Positions 1 through 6,544 of a stretch of 10,156 nt of DNA are shown here, one piece after another. Each line of letters opens with the position of its first letter. The first letter of the stretch is position 1. Source of the DNA: Bacillota bacterium (lineage in GTDB: Bacteria > Bacillota > Clostridia > Lachnospirales > Cellulosilyticaceae); NCBI GenBank assembly GCA_023415525.1, contig JAEZKI010000100.1, positions 1 through 10,156 of the forward strand. The letters are read 5' to 3'. The position numbers and the translations under genes were made by a program. The notes under the pieces were generated by a model, which was given only the letters and a program-made list of their open reading frames with translations, ran no database searches and was not told the origin of the DNA.

Positions 1-1
1 G

Positions 2-706
2 CGTATAGGAATGTGCGATGATTGTGGCGCTTTTTTAGATGAAACACAGTATCTAATCAGTAACTACTTCGCTAATAAAGAGAGCGTTGTCGAACTACAC
101 AGTTATCAAACGGGTGAGGCCTTACTCCATGATTTTGGGATAGGAGATTTTCAGTTGGATCTTATTTTCTTAGATATTGATATGCCTGGAATAAATGGCA
201 TGGATCTAGCTGGAAAAATACGAAGTCAGGATCAAAAAGTACTCCTTGTTTTTTTATCTGGATTAGAGGAAAGAGTATTTGAAACGTTCAAGTTTTCTCC
301 TTTTCGCTTTATTCGCAAGAAAAAGGTAGGTGAAGAGCTTAAAGAATGCTTGGATAAAGTCATAGATTATTTTAATCATAACAAGGAAATATTTACTTTT
401 AAGTCACAAGAAGGACTTATACGACTACCCATTGAGGATATTTTATATTTCTCATATTTTAAGCGGCGTGTAGAAATATATACATTCCATAAACAGTATT
501 CTACCGTCTCTTTAATATTTAAGGAGATTATAGAACAATTTAAGGATAGAGGGTTTATCCCTATTCATAGAAGTAGTATGGTCAATGTAAAATATATAAA
601 GACGGTTAACAAACTCTATATTGTTTTAGATAATAATCAGAGATTGTCCATTAGTCGTTATAAGTACAATGAAGTATTTGAAGCTTTTACAAATTATGCA
701 AAGTAG
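2..706 (+). CDS. LytTR-family response regulator (AgrA-like), 5' end cut by window edge
   Basis: Cytoplasmic DNA-binding response regulator of the AgrA/VirR type. The first in-window ATG is at 11, but the frame stays open to base 2 and reads R-I-G-M-C-D-D, the usual first strand of a receiver domain, so the true start lies just outside the window. Numbering from that ATG, the receiver covers about residues 1-120, with acidic residues D3/D4, phosphoacceptor D55 in FLDIDMPG, S83 and the PFRFIRK segment at 97-103. The LytTR DNA-binding domain covers about 128-231 and includes the characteristic IPIHRSSMVNVKYIK stretch. The kinase gene starts 9 bases after the stop, with its ribosome site overlapping that stop, so the two are co-translated. 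It probably binds the paired repeats at 2036-2070. The family call is firm; the exact regulon is inferred. Confidence 0.93.
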   Translation, partial: RIGMCDDCGAFLDETQYLISNYFANKESVVELHSYQTGEALLHDFGIGDFQLDLIFLDIDMPGINGMDLAGKIRSQDQKVLLVFLSGLEERVFETFKFSPFRFIRKKKVGEELKECLDKVIDYFNHNKEIFTFKSQEGLIRLPIEDILYFSYFKRRVEIYTFHKQYSTVSLIFKEIIEQFKDRGFIPIHRSSMVNVKYIKTVNKLYIVLDNNQRLSISRYKYNEVFEAFTNYAK

Positions 707-715
707 GGGATATTA

Positions 716-2035
716 ATGAGTAATGAATGGTTATGGGGCTTATTTGAGTTTGTGGTGACTTTAATAGAGATTTATTTATTAGATATATTTCTTAACACGT
801 GTTTAGTACATAAAAAAGAGGTACCAACCTATTGGGATAAGATAGGTGTAGTAGTAATAGCAATTATTATTATGGTAATAGGTAATACGATAAGTTTTAT
901 TCCGAAAGTAGGGATAGCTTTAGGACTATATATTTCTTATGCCTATTTACTCTATGAAGGACAGTTAAAAATTAAGTTTATTTACTCTGTGTTATTTTAT
1001 ATTTTAGTAGCTATAATTGATATTATTTTTTTTCAACTAGCGTCTATTCTTTTTAATATTGAAAGTCAACAAATTATTGAAGAGAATAATGGGTATCGCT
1101 TAGTCATTTGTATTTTAAATAAACTAATTCTTTTTGTTTTTAGTAAAAGTATTTTCAGAAATAGAGTAAAGAAAGTATCTGCTATCCCTAAAAAGATTTG
1201 GCAACTTATCTTTTTTATTTTTACTGCAGGAATGGTAAGTTTATTAGCTATTAGTGAAATTGCAATGGAAATTCCTAATAATATATCTGCTACTTTTTGC
1301 TTGATTATTATTGCACTAGGTATTTTTATATGTAATGTAGTCGTTTTTTTCTCTTTCGAAGAGGTTTGTGAGTATTTTGCTAAAAGTAAGGAGTATGAGC
1401 TCGTTGAATGTCAAAATCAAATGCTCACCCGGGCTGTTCAAGAAAATGAGGAATACCAAAAAGATGTACGTAAGATGCATCATGATTTTAACAATCACTT
1501 AAGCTGTATTGATATGCTCTTGCAAATGGATAATGTGGAAAAAGCTAGAAGATACATACAAGGTATGTTGGTGTCAGCTAGTGAGAATAAAAGGATCATT
1601 CGATTGGGTAATGAGATTGCTGAGGCTGTTGTAAATCAAAAATATCTTCTGGCGCAAAAACAAGGTATTGCTTTTGAGGTAATAGGAAACCTTGAAGAGA
1701 ATCTACAAATCGATGCAGTGGACTTATGTGCTCTGCTAAGTAATGCTTTAGATAATGCCATTGAAGCGAGTTTAAGAATGGAGGAGAAAAATAACAGGAA
1801 TATTCAGCTAGAAATGAAACCCTATAAGGATTACCTTATGATAAAAGTAAGCAATACAGTAGCAGAGGATGTAAATGTAAAAAATCTCAAGACTTCCAAG
1901 GCAGATAAAAGTCAACATGGAATTGGTATGCTTAGTATGAAGTCTGTTGTAGAAAAATATGAAGGTTATTTAAAATATGAATGCGAAAATAGGCGGTTTA
2001 ATGTTTCTATGATGCTTAATATAAAGGGCAACTAA
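716..2035 (+). CDS. GHKL sensor histidine kinase, AgrC-like (HPK10 type)
   Basis: Membrane sensor kinase, the presumed receptor for the cyclic peptide made by agrB/agrD. Residues 1 to about 215 are a run of roughly six or seven hydrophobic helices with no extracellular sensor domain, as in AgrC. A short linker (about 220-250) leads to the phosphoacceptor H256 in MHHDFNNHL, the HD-type box of HPK10 kinases. The ATPase part has the N box in LLSNALDNAIEAS (N343, N347) and a glycine box in HGIGM (401-405), followed by a typical C-terminal MKSVVEKYEG segment. At 439 residues it matches AgrC-type kinases. The start ATG is preceded by TAGGGGA, which includes the stop of the regulator gene. No terminator lies between it and agrB, but agrB has its own promoter, so readthrough and independent transcription are both possible. 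Ligand identity is inferred from gene order. Confidence 0.93.
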   Translation: MSNEWLWGLFEFVVTLIEIYLLDIFLNTCLVHKKEVPTYWDKIGVVVIAIIIMVIGNTISFIPKVGIALGLYISYAYLLYEGQLKIKFIYSVLFYILVAIIDIIFFQLASILFNIESQQIIEENNGYRLVICILNKLILFVFSKSIFRNRVKKVSAIPKKIWQLIFFIFTAGMVSLLAISEIAMEIPNNISATFCLIIIALGIFICNVVVFFSFEEVCEYFAKSKEYELVECQNQMLTRAVQENEEYQKDVRKMHHDFNNHLSCIDMLLQMDNVEKARRYIQGMLVSASENKRIIRLGNEIAEAVVNQKYLLAQKQGIAFEVIGNLEENLQIDAVDLCALLSNALDNAIEASLRMEEKNNRNIQLEMKPYKDYLMIKVSNTVAEDVNVKNLKTSKADKSQHGIGMLSMKSVVEKYEGYLKYECENRRFNVSMMLNIKGN

Positions 2036-2070
2036 ACCATTCGTACATAAAAAGCTACCATTCGTACATA
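2036..2070 (+). promoter_or_regulatory. Paired direct repeats, probable LytTR regulator binding site upstream of agrB
   Basis: The 14-base sequence ACCATTCGTACATA occurs at 2036-2049 and again, without a mismatch, at 2057-2070. The repeats are 21 bp apart start to start, two helical turns. LytTR regulators such as AgrA and VirR bind pairs of direct repeats at about this spacing just upstream of a -35 box; the second repeat here ends two bases before the -35. The repeat also resembles the clostridial VirR box (CCAGTTNTNCAC) at most fixed positions. Binding by the regulator at 2-706 is inferred. Confidence 0.75.
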
Positions 2071-2072
2071 TT

Positions 2073-2101
2073 TTTACACAAAAGAGAATAATAAGTATAA
2101 A
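2073..2101 (+). promoter_or_regulatory. Promoter of agrBD
   Basis: TTTACA at 2073-2078, a 17-base spacer and TATAAA at 2096-2101 form a sigma-A type promoter with one mismatch in each box. It lies 23 bases before the agrB start and directly against the paired repeats, the arrangement of an activated LytTR promoter. Confidence 0.7.
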
Positions 2102-2112
2102 ATACAAACAAG

Positions 2113-2119
2113 AGGTGAG
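2113..2119 (+). promoter_or_regulatory. Ribosome binding site that sets the agrB start
   Basis: AGGTGAG lies four bases before ATG 2124. An upstream in-frame GTG at 2115 falls inside this site, so it cannot be the start that uses it. ATG 2124 is preferred. Confidence 0.65.
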
Positions 2120-2123
2120 AAAC

Positions 2124-2738
2124 ATGCTAAAGATGATAAGTGAAGATTTTTCTTTGGTTCTTGTAAGAAATCGTTTGATTTCTGAAGAAGACCGAGAAGT
2201 TTATATTTATGGCATTGAGCTCCTTCTTGCAGGTTTAGGAACAACCTTTGCACTTATTTTTCTAGGTATTCTTTTTAAGCAGTTAGAATTCACAGTTCTT
2301 TTCATGTTAGTTATGACGACAGTCCGTGCTTATTCAGGAGGGTATCATGCTAACAGTTATAGTAGGTGCTTTTTAGTGACTTGCTTAGGGGATATAGGAG
2401 GAATGTTCCTAAATATGAGGTTGCTACCTAGTATAAGGCTGGGCGGAAGTATATTTTTTCTTATAGTTGCTTTAGTTGTATTAGGGATTGTAGGTTCTTT
2501 AAATAGTCAAAAAAATCCTAAAACGCAACAAGAAATGAAAAAACGAAAGAGAAATGTACGTTTGTTAATCAGTTTTGATGTAGGTTTAGCAAGCTTCTTT
2601 ATATTAAGAGATAGCAAAGTTTACGGAGAAGATTATTTTGCTATAGCTTATACTTTATTTTTTATTACTATTTTAATGGTGATAGCACTTTTACAGAGGA
2701 GGTATTTTTATGAAGGCATGGAAAGAAAAAGTTCTTAA
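2124..2738 (+). CDS. agrB: AgrB-like accessory gene regulator, membrane cysteine endopeptidase
   Basis: Membrane peptidase that removes the C-terminal tail of the AgrD precursor and helps close the peptide ring. From ATG 2124 the product has 204 residues, the family's usual size. The catalytic signature is intact: RAYSGGYHANSYSRC contains the conserved His (H75) and Cys (C82), seven residues apart as in Staphylococcus AgrB (H77/C84). Hydrophobic helices lie at about 29-52, 55-68, 83-95, 109-124, 148-160 and 173-190. The basic stretch at about 136-145 fits a cytoplasmic loop. The last 29 bases overlap agrD, so enzyme and substrate are translationally coupled. The gene has its own regulated promoter (2073-2101). 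Confidence in the family is very high because of the catalytic motif and the AgrD gene that follows. Confidence 0.95.
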   Translation: MLKMISEDFSLVLVRNRLISEEDREVYIYGIELLLAGLGTTFALIFLGILFKQLEFTVLFMLVMTTVRAYSGGYHANSYSRCFLVTCLGDIGGMFLNMRLLPSIRLGGSIFFLIVALVVLGIVGSLNSQKNPKTQQEMKKRKRNVRLLISFDVGLASFFILRDSKVYGEDYFAIAYTLFFITILMVIALLQRRYFYEGMERKSS

Positions 2739-2856
2739 AGGTGTTGTAAAAATGGCAGACAAAGCGGTAGAAGGTGCAAATGGCTCTAAATCAACATGGT
2801 GGTCTTATGAACCTACAATGCCACAAAAGTTAAGAAAGAATAAAGGTTTAAAGTAA
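2710..2856 (+). CDS. agrD: AgrD-like cyclic lactone autoinducer peptide precursor, 48 aa
   Basis: Precursor of the quorum-sensing peptide, too short for ordinary ORF cut-offs. The start ATG 2710 has a strong site, AGAGGAGG at 2695-2702, seven bases upstream and inside agrB. Residues 1 to about 22 (MKAWKEKVLKGVVKMADKAV) form an amphipathic helix, as expected for the membrane-bound leader. The core and tail read S28-T-W-W-S32 then YEPTMPQKL (33-41) and a basic end, RKNKGLK. The 14 residues from S28 align without gaps with my recollection of Clostridium perfringens AgrD, whose ring is CLWFT followed by HQPEEPKSL: Trp, the first Pro, the second Pro and Leu coincide. The expected ring Cys is Ser28, and the peptide has no Cys at all. 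Cyclisation would therefore give a lactone, as in FsrD of Enterococcus faecalis. The mature N-terminus is not predictable. Confidence 0.87.
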   Translation: MKAWKEKVLKGVVKMADKAVEGANGSKSTWWSYEPTMPQKLRKNKGLK

Positions 2857-2940
2857 GAAGGTACATAGTATTTAGGGGAGAGATTTTAAAAGAGAAATAA
2901 GAGCCCCAAAGGTTTTTTTTATTAAGAGAAGGTGCAGATA

Positions 2941-2982
2941 GAAGGATAAGAGAAGGCTATAAGCTTTTTCTTATCCTTTTTT
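2941..2982 (+). terminator. Intrinsic terminator of the agr locus
   Basis: AAGGATAAGA at 2942-2951 pairs perfectly with TCTTATCCTT at 2969-2978. The interior (AGGC with GCTT) can extend the stem, and a run of six T follows at 2977-2982. It separates agrD from the serine dehydratase genes. Confidence 0.85.
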
Positions 2983-3006
2983 AGTGTGCATTGTATGATT
3001 TTGGTT

Positions 3007-3012
3007 TATAAT
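3007..3012 (+). promoter_or_regulatory. Probable -10 box of the sdaAB promoter
   Basis: A perfect TATAAT lies 45 bases before the sdaAB start and just after the agr terminator. The best -35 match at the right distance (TGTGCA, 2985-2990, 16-base spacer) is poor, so the promoter may need an activator or be weak. Confidence 0.5.
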
Positions 3013-3056
3013 AGGAAATACTAGACAGTAGATTAAAAAGACAACGAGGTATGAAC

Positions 3057-3725
3057 ATGAAAGCATTAAGTGTATTTGATATTATTGGACCGAATATGAT
3101 AGGGCCTTCCAGTTCTCACACTGCAGGCGCTTTAAGACTAGCCCGGGTGATGTATAAGCTAGCCGCTGAGCCTATTCAAGAAGTAACCTTTGTATTATAT
3201 GGGTCCTTTGCTAAAACTTATAAAGGGCATGGCACGGATAAAGCTTTGGTAGCAGGGCTTCTTGGAATGGGCGAAGAGGATGAGCACATTAAGGAGGCCT
3301 TTCACTATGCCCAAGAAGCAGGTTTAAAGTATCATTTTGAAATCAGTGAGAGTGTCCACTATAAACATCCTAATACAGTAGAAATAAGTGTTAAGGATAG
3401 CAAGGGAGAAAGAATAAGTTTAACTGGTTCCTCCATAGGCGGAGGAGCCATTAGTGTGGATAAAGTAAACGGAATAGAAGTCTTCTTTACAGGAGAGTAT
3501 TATACTTTATTTATTACTCACCAAGATCGCCCCGGGGTAGTAGCACATATTAGTGAATGCCTAAGTAAATGTGAAATTAATATTGCCTATATGCGTCTTT
3601 ATAGAGAACAAAAAGGGACAATGGCATCTACCATTATTGAAGCCGATGAACCTTTATCAGAGGAAGTGCTTGAGGCTATTGAAGCAAGTCCATCTATTTA
3701 TAGTGCAAAAATTTTTCATTTATAA
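3057..3725 (+). CDS. sdaAB: L-serine dehydratase, iron-sulfur-dependent, beta subunit
   Basis: Beta subunit of the cytoplasmic [4Fe-4S] enzyme that converts L-serine to pyruvate and ammonia; Clostridia use it for serine fermentation and nitrogen release. From ATG 3057 the product has 222 residues, the family's usual size. The N-terminal SDH-beta domain opens with FDIIGPNMIGPSSSHTAGA (7-25), the diagnostic motif, and continues through GSFAKTYKGHGTDKALVAG (49-67). Residues about 148-222 form an ACT domain (THQDRPGVVAHISE onward), a small-ligand regulatory module. An in-frame ATG lies at 3051, but GAGG at 3046-3049 is only one base from it and seven bases from ATG 3057, so the latter is preferred. 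The sdaAA gene follows after 42 bases with no terminator, so the two form an operon. Confidence 0.96.
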   Translation: MKALSVFDIIGPNMIGPSSSHTAGALRLARVMYKLAAEPIQEVTFVLYGSFAKTYKGHGTDKALVAGLLGMGEEDEHIKEAFHYAQEAGLKYHFEISESVHYKHPNTVEISVKDSKGERISLTGSSIGGGAISVDKVNGIEVFFTGEYYTLFITHQDRPGVVAHISECLSKCEINIAYMRLYREQKGTMASTIIEADEPLSEEVLEAIEASPSIYSAKIFHL

Positions 3726-3767
3726 AGCAAAAGAACACATAGAGAGGAAGAAATGAAGGAGAAGGAT

Positions 3768-4643
3768 ATGGACTTTATTAATGCTATAGAATTACTTGAT
3801 TATTGTGAGACAAAAAAAATAAGCTTATCGGAGGCTATGCTTGAAAGAGAAATAGAATTATTTGGTTTATCAGAGGAGAAAGTATGGCATAAGATGCAAC
3901 ATGCTTATGACATCATGAAGCGTTCCACTCATCTTCCCTTAGAACAAGACTTAAAATCTATGGGTGGGCTTTTAGGCGGAGAGGCAAAAAGGCTATATAA
4001 GCGTTATGAAAAAGGACAATCCATTTGTGGTCAGCTTATGTCAAAGGCCATAAGCTATGCAGTAGGGGTACTGGAAGTGAATAGTTCTATGGGACTTATT
4101 GTAGCAGCACCTACTGCTGGGTCATCAGGTGTCATTCCTGGTGTGTTTCTTGCTCTTCAAGAAGAATATGACCTGGAGGATGAGGTCATGGTAAAAGCAC
4201 TTTTTAATGCAGGAGCTATAGGTTATTTGATTACACGGAATGCTACGGTTTCAGGAGCAGAAGGGGGATGTCAAGCAGAGATAGGTGCGGCTTCCGCTAT
4301 GGCGGCTTCAGCTGTTTGTGAACTCATGGGAGGAAGTCCAAAAGAATGCTTAGATGCAGCATCTACTGCCTTAACCAATATTTTAGGCTTAGTTTGTGAC
4401 CCTATTGCAGGCTTGGTTGAAGCCCCTTGTCAAAAACGTAATGGGATGGGAGCCTCAAATGCCCTTATTAGTGCAGAGATGACATTGAGTGGAATTAGCC
4501 ATCTTATTCCTTTTGATGAAACCATAGCTGCTATGTATAAGGTTGGAAGAAGTATGCCTAGTGAGTTAAGGGAGACAGCTATGGGAGGGGTTGCCGCTAC
4601 ACCTACTGCCTGTCAGCTTTGTAAAGGAATTTTTGAAAACTAA
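3768..4643 (+). CDS. sdaAA: L-serine dehydratase, iron-sulfur-dependent, alpha subunit
   Basis: Catalytic subunit paired with the preceding beta subunit. From ATG 3768 the product has 291 residues and begins MDFINAIELL, which aligns with the start of Bacillus subtilis SdaAA as I recall it. Conserved Cys that can ligate the cluster are visible: C168 in GGCQAE, C210 in LVCDPIAGLVE and C221 in APCQKRNGMGASNA. Family segments AAPTAGSSGVIPG (about 113-125), the alanine-rich stretch near 174-183 and GGVAATPTA near the C-terminus are present. An alternative ATG at 3753 also has a possible ribosome site (GAGGAAG, 3744-3750) and would add five residues. AAGGAG at 3756-3761, six bases before 3768, and the family alignment favour the shorter form. 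All key residues seem intact, so the enzyme is probably active. Confidence 0.96.
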   Translation: MDFINAIELLDYCETKKISLSEAMLEREIELFGLSEEKVWHKMQHAYDIMKRSTHLPLEQDLKSMGGLLGGEAKRLYKRYEKGQSICGQLMSKAISYAVGVLEVNSSMGLIVAAPTAGSSGVIPGVFLALQEEYDLEDEVMVKALFNAGAIGYLITRNATVSGAEGGCQAEIGAASAMAASAVCELMGGSPKECLDAASTALTNILGLVCDPIAGLVEAPCQKRNGMGASNALISAEMTLSGISHLIPFDETIAAMYKVGRSMPSELRETAMGGVAATPTACQLCKGIFEN

Positions 4644-4662
4644 AGAAGAGCATGTTCTAAAA

Positions 4663-4674
4663 GATAGGCCTATC
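4663..4674. repeat. Perfect 12-bp palindrome between sdaAA and the 7TM gene
   Basis: GATAGGCCTATC is a perfect dyad with no loop, 25 bases before the next start codon. With no spacer it cannot work well as an RNA hairpin, so a protein-binding site is the likelier role. No second copy was noticed in the window. Confidence 0.3.
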
Positions 4675-4698
4675 CCATAAATTTATAAAAAGGGGATG

Positions 4699-5388
4699 AT
4701 GAAAATGATACAGGGATATGTCTTATTAATTGGAATTTGCATGGTGGCAATAGGAGTAATTATTTTAAATATGAAGATTGTTCTTAAAAATCCATGTCAA
4801 TCACTTAAGACAATCTGCTTTCTACTCTTTGCCTTTTCTTTATTTCGCTACGTGACACTGATTGTCTATGGAGACAGTCCAAGTTATGAGCAATTAGTGA
4901 GCTTGCGTTATTTTTATTTTGCCACGAGTATAGGCCTTACGATGACTATGGCATCTGCTATATGGTATGTGGTGCCACTTTATCAAAATAAAATAAAATA
5001 CGGGAAGTATTTAGCTCTTTTTACGCCATGGATTCTTTTTTACTTAGGGCTCATTTTAAAACAGCCTACCCGTATTGTGCAAGGTAAGAATTATGGTTAT
5101 GTTCTAGAGCTTTTACAGCCTTATTCTTTCTATTTGGCCATTATGCAGAGTGCCTTTATAGGTATAGCTCTTTTGCTTTGTGGGGTGGGTATAGTCAAGT
5201 ATAAGCACATTGAGATCCGGGTAAAACTCTTTATTCTTGTTTTGGCCCAATTGACACTTCTTTTAGATGGATTAACATACTTTTTACCTATTTTACATAC
5301 GTTCCCACCTTTTACAGTCAGTGAGGTCTTTGGGTTTTTAGCTGTAGGCTATGGGCTAAGTGGTGGAGAAGTAAGGGGAAAAATATAA
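4699..5388 (+). CDS. Seven-helix integral membrane protein of unknown function
   Basis: I do not recognise a specific gene. The product (about 229 residues) is almost entirely hydrophobic helices: about 6-25, 37-56, 73-92, 102-119, 145-167, 176-196 and 205-223, seven in all. The pattern, with a basic short segment after helix 1 and a final FGFLAVGYGLS helix, recalls the seven-transmembrane sensor region at the N-terminus of some clostridial histidine kinases. Here it stops after helix 7 with no kinase, GGDEF or other output domain. Starts at 4696, 4699 and 4705 are all in frame; AAGGGG at 4690-4695 suits 4699 best. It lies 55 bases after sdaAA without a terminator between, so readthrough from the serine dehydratase operon is possible. 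The 7TM-sensor resemblance is inference. Confidence 0.65.
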   Translation: MKMIQGYVLLIGICMVAIGVIILNMKIVLKNPCQSLKTICFLLFAFSLFRYVTLIVYGDSPSYEQLVSLRYFYFATSIGLTMTMASAIWYVVPLYQNKIKYGKYLALFTPWILFYLGLILKQPTRIVQGKNYGYVLELLQPYSFYLAIMQSAFIGIALLLCGVGIVKYKHIEIRVKLFILVLAQLTLLLDGLTYFLPILHTFPPFTVSEVFGFLAVGYGLSGGEVRGKI

Positions 5389-5400
5389 GACATAAAGGAA

Positions 5401-5440
5401 AAATAAGCCTTCTTAGAAATAAATCTAAGAGGGCTTATTT
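5401..5440. terminator. Bidirectional terminator between convergent genes
   Basis: AAATAAGCCTTCTTAGA at 5401-5417 pairs with 5424-5440 over 17 positions, with one wobble, around a six-base loop. The plus-strand tail is TTTAGGTTTT. On the minus strand the hairpin is followed by TTTTTCC, a better U-tract. It ends the 7TM gene and backs up the degV terminator. Confidence 0.8.
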
Positions 5441-5449
5441 AGGTTTTAA

Positions 5450-5490
5450 AGAAAAATACCTATTTAAAATATAAAAGATTTTAAATAGGT
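5450..5490 (-). terminator. Intrinsic terminator of degV
   Basis: ACCTATTTAAAAT at 5458-5470 and its exact complement at 5478-5490 form a perfect 13-bp stem with a seven-base loop. It starts seven bases after the degV stop on the minus strand and is followed there by ATTTTTCTTT. Confidence 0.8.
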
Positions 5491-5497
5491 GTTCGCC

Positions 5498-6379
5498 TTA
5501 AAGAAGATATTCATACTTTTTGATAATACAGATACCACCTACATCTGGTCCCGTATTGACACCAATAGTGGTTCCAATAAGACTATAGGGTTCATCAAGG
5601 GTGATATCTAAAGAAGAGCAAAGGGCTTCCTTTAGAAGATCTGCATAGCCTTCGTTATCTGCATGAGCAAGGGTGATATGATACATTTCAGGATGATCAG
5701 CAACATAATCTATCGTTTCTTCTACGATTTTAGCCATAGCCTTTTTAGTTCCTCTTACCTTGCCACTAGGAAATAATAAGCCTTCTTGTAAGTAAATAAG
5801 AGGTTTAACATTGAGCATGCTTCCTAAAAGAGCAGCAGCTTTGCCAATACGGCCACCATTTTCAAGATAATCCAGCGATTCAACAAAGAAGAAAATGCGA
5901 GCCGTTTCTCGAAGTTTAAGAGCCGTTTCTACAATGGTGTCAAAAGGTAAGCCATTAGCAATCATGCGCCCAATTTCTTGGACAAGTAGACCTTGGCCTG
6001 CAGTAGCATTTAATGAATTAATAATTGCGATTTGAGCATTAGGATAATTTTCTAAAATAAGTTCACGAGCATTTAAAGCAGCATTATGAGAACCACTAAA
6101 ATGCGCAGATAAATTGACACAAATAATGCTTTTGCCGACTTCTACTAAAGGCTTAAAATGTTCTACGTAATCATTGATAGCAGGTAAAGATGTTTTTGGA
6201 AAGGTTTTTTCTTGACGAAGCTTTTTGTAAAAATCTGGTACAGATAATTCTTTTATTTCTTTATGATAAGTTATTTGATCAAAGGACACATAATAAGGAA
6301 TAATGTGTACATTGTATTCCTTGACAAGAAGCTCAGGAAGGTCACATGAACTATCACTTAGTAGTACAATTTCAGACAT
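5498..6379 (-). CDS. DegV family protein (fatty-acid-binding, FakB-like)
   Basis: DegV/FakB proteins are cytoplasmic carriers holding one fatty acid, which in many Firmicutes is presented to the kinase FakA for phosphorylation and entry into phospholipid synthesis. The 293-residue product has the usual length. Visible family motifs are SDSSCDLP (8-15), PKTSLP (61-66) with the fatty-acid-contacting Thr/Ser region, LSAHFSGSHNAA (90-101), and LENGGRIGKAAALLGSMLNV (172-191). The C-terminal motif, usually HTGPG, reads NTGPD (275-279), replacing a conserved His. ATG 6379 is set by AAGGAGGTG at 6385-6393 on the minus strand. The gene diverges from a DtxR-like regulator, and a palindrome covers its predicted promoter. 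No FakA kinase gene is in the window, so the partner is unknown. Confidence 0.95.
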   Translation of the reverse strand: MSEIVLLSDSSCDLPELLVKEYNVHIIPYYVSFDQITYHKEIKELSVPDFYKKLRQEKTFPKTSLPAINDYVEHFKPLVEVGKSIICVNLSAHFSGSHNAALNARELILENYPNAQIAIINSLNATAGQGLLVQEIGRMIANGLPFDTIVETALKLRETARIFFFVESLDYLENGGRIGKAAALLGSMLNVKPLIYLQEGLLFPSGKVRGTKKAMAKIVEETIDYVADHPEMYHITLAHADNEGYADLLKEALCSSLDITLDEPYSLIGTTIGVNTGPDVGGICIIKKYEYLL

Positions 6380-6408
6380 ATATTCACCTCCTTCTATTAA
6401 ATTGTCCT

Positions 6409-6432
6409 CCTATCCATATTAATATGCATAGG
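6409..6432. promoter_or_regulatory. 24-bp near-perfect palindrome, probable operator over the degV promoter
   Basis: The left half CCTATCCATATT is followed at once by AATATGCATAGG. The two are exact complements except at one symmetric pair (C/C). The site covers the predicted -10 box, much of the spacer and the start point of the degV promoter on the minus strand, so a bound protein should block it. The neighbouring DtxR-like regulator is the obvious candidate, which is inference. Confidence 0.6.
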
Positions 6433-6445
6433 TAGAAGCTGTCAA
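6416..6445 (-). promoter_or_regulatory. Promoter of degV
   Basis: On the minus strand a perfect TTGACA (6440-6445) is followed, after 18 bases, by TAATAT (6416-6421). Transcription would begin near 6409, about 30 bases before the degV ATG. The -35 is strong; the -10 has two mismatches and lies within the palindrome. Confidence 0.6.
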
Positions 6446-6498
6446 TTCATAAAATAAAACTTATTTTTCAGATTTCAATTTGTTCTTTTCACCCAAGG

Positions 6499-6508
6499 CT
6501 ATGCATAT
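6499..6508. promoter_or_regulatory. Operator-like half-site upstream of the DtxR-like regulator
   Basis: CTATGCATAT is identical to the complement of the right half of the palindrome at 6409-6432. It lies 36 bases before the regulator start and overlaps a plausible -10 (TATATT, 6506-6511), so it could mediate autoregulation. No convincing -35 is visible. Confidence 0.4.
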
Positions 6509-6544
6509 ATTTAGTGTAGTGAGGGTTAAAGGGGGAGAACATAG

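Noticed and set aside
2911..2932. GAGCCCC followed by a T-run after agrD, possible terminator
   Set aside because: Only two firm G-C pairs can form; the strong hairpin at 2941-2982 explains termination better.
3571..3756. Overlapping ORF inside the end of sdaAB
   Set aside because: Shadow of the serine dehydratase beta subunit in another frame, with no domain pattern.
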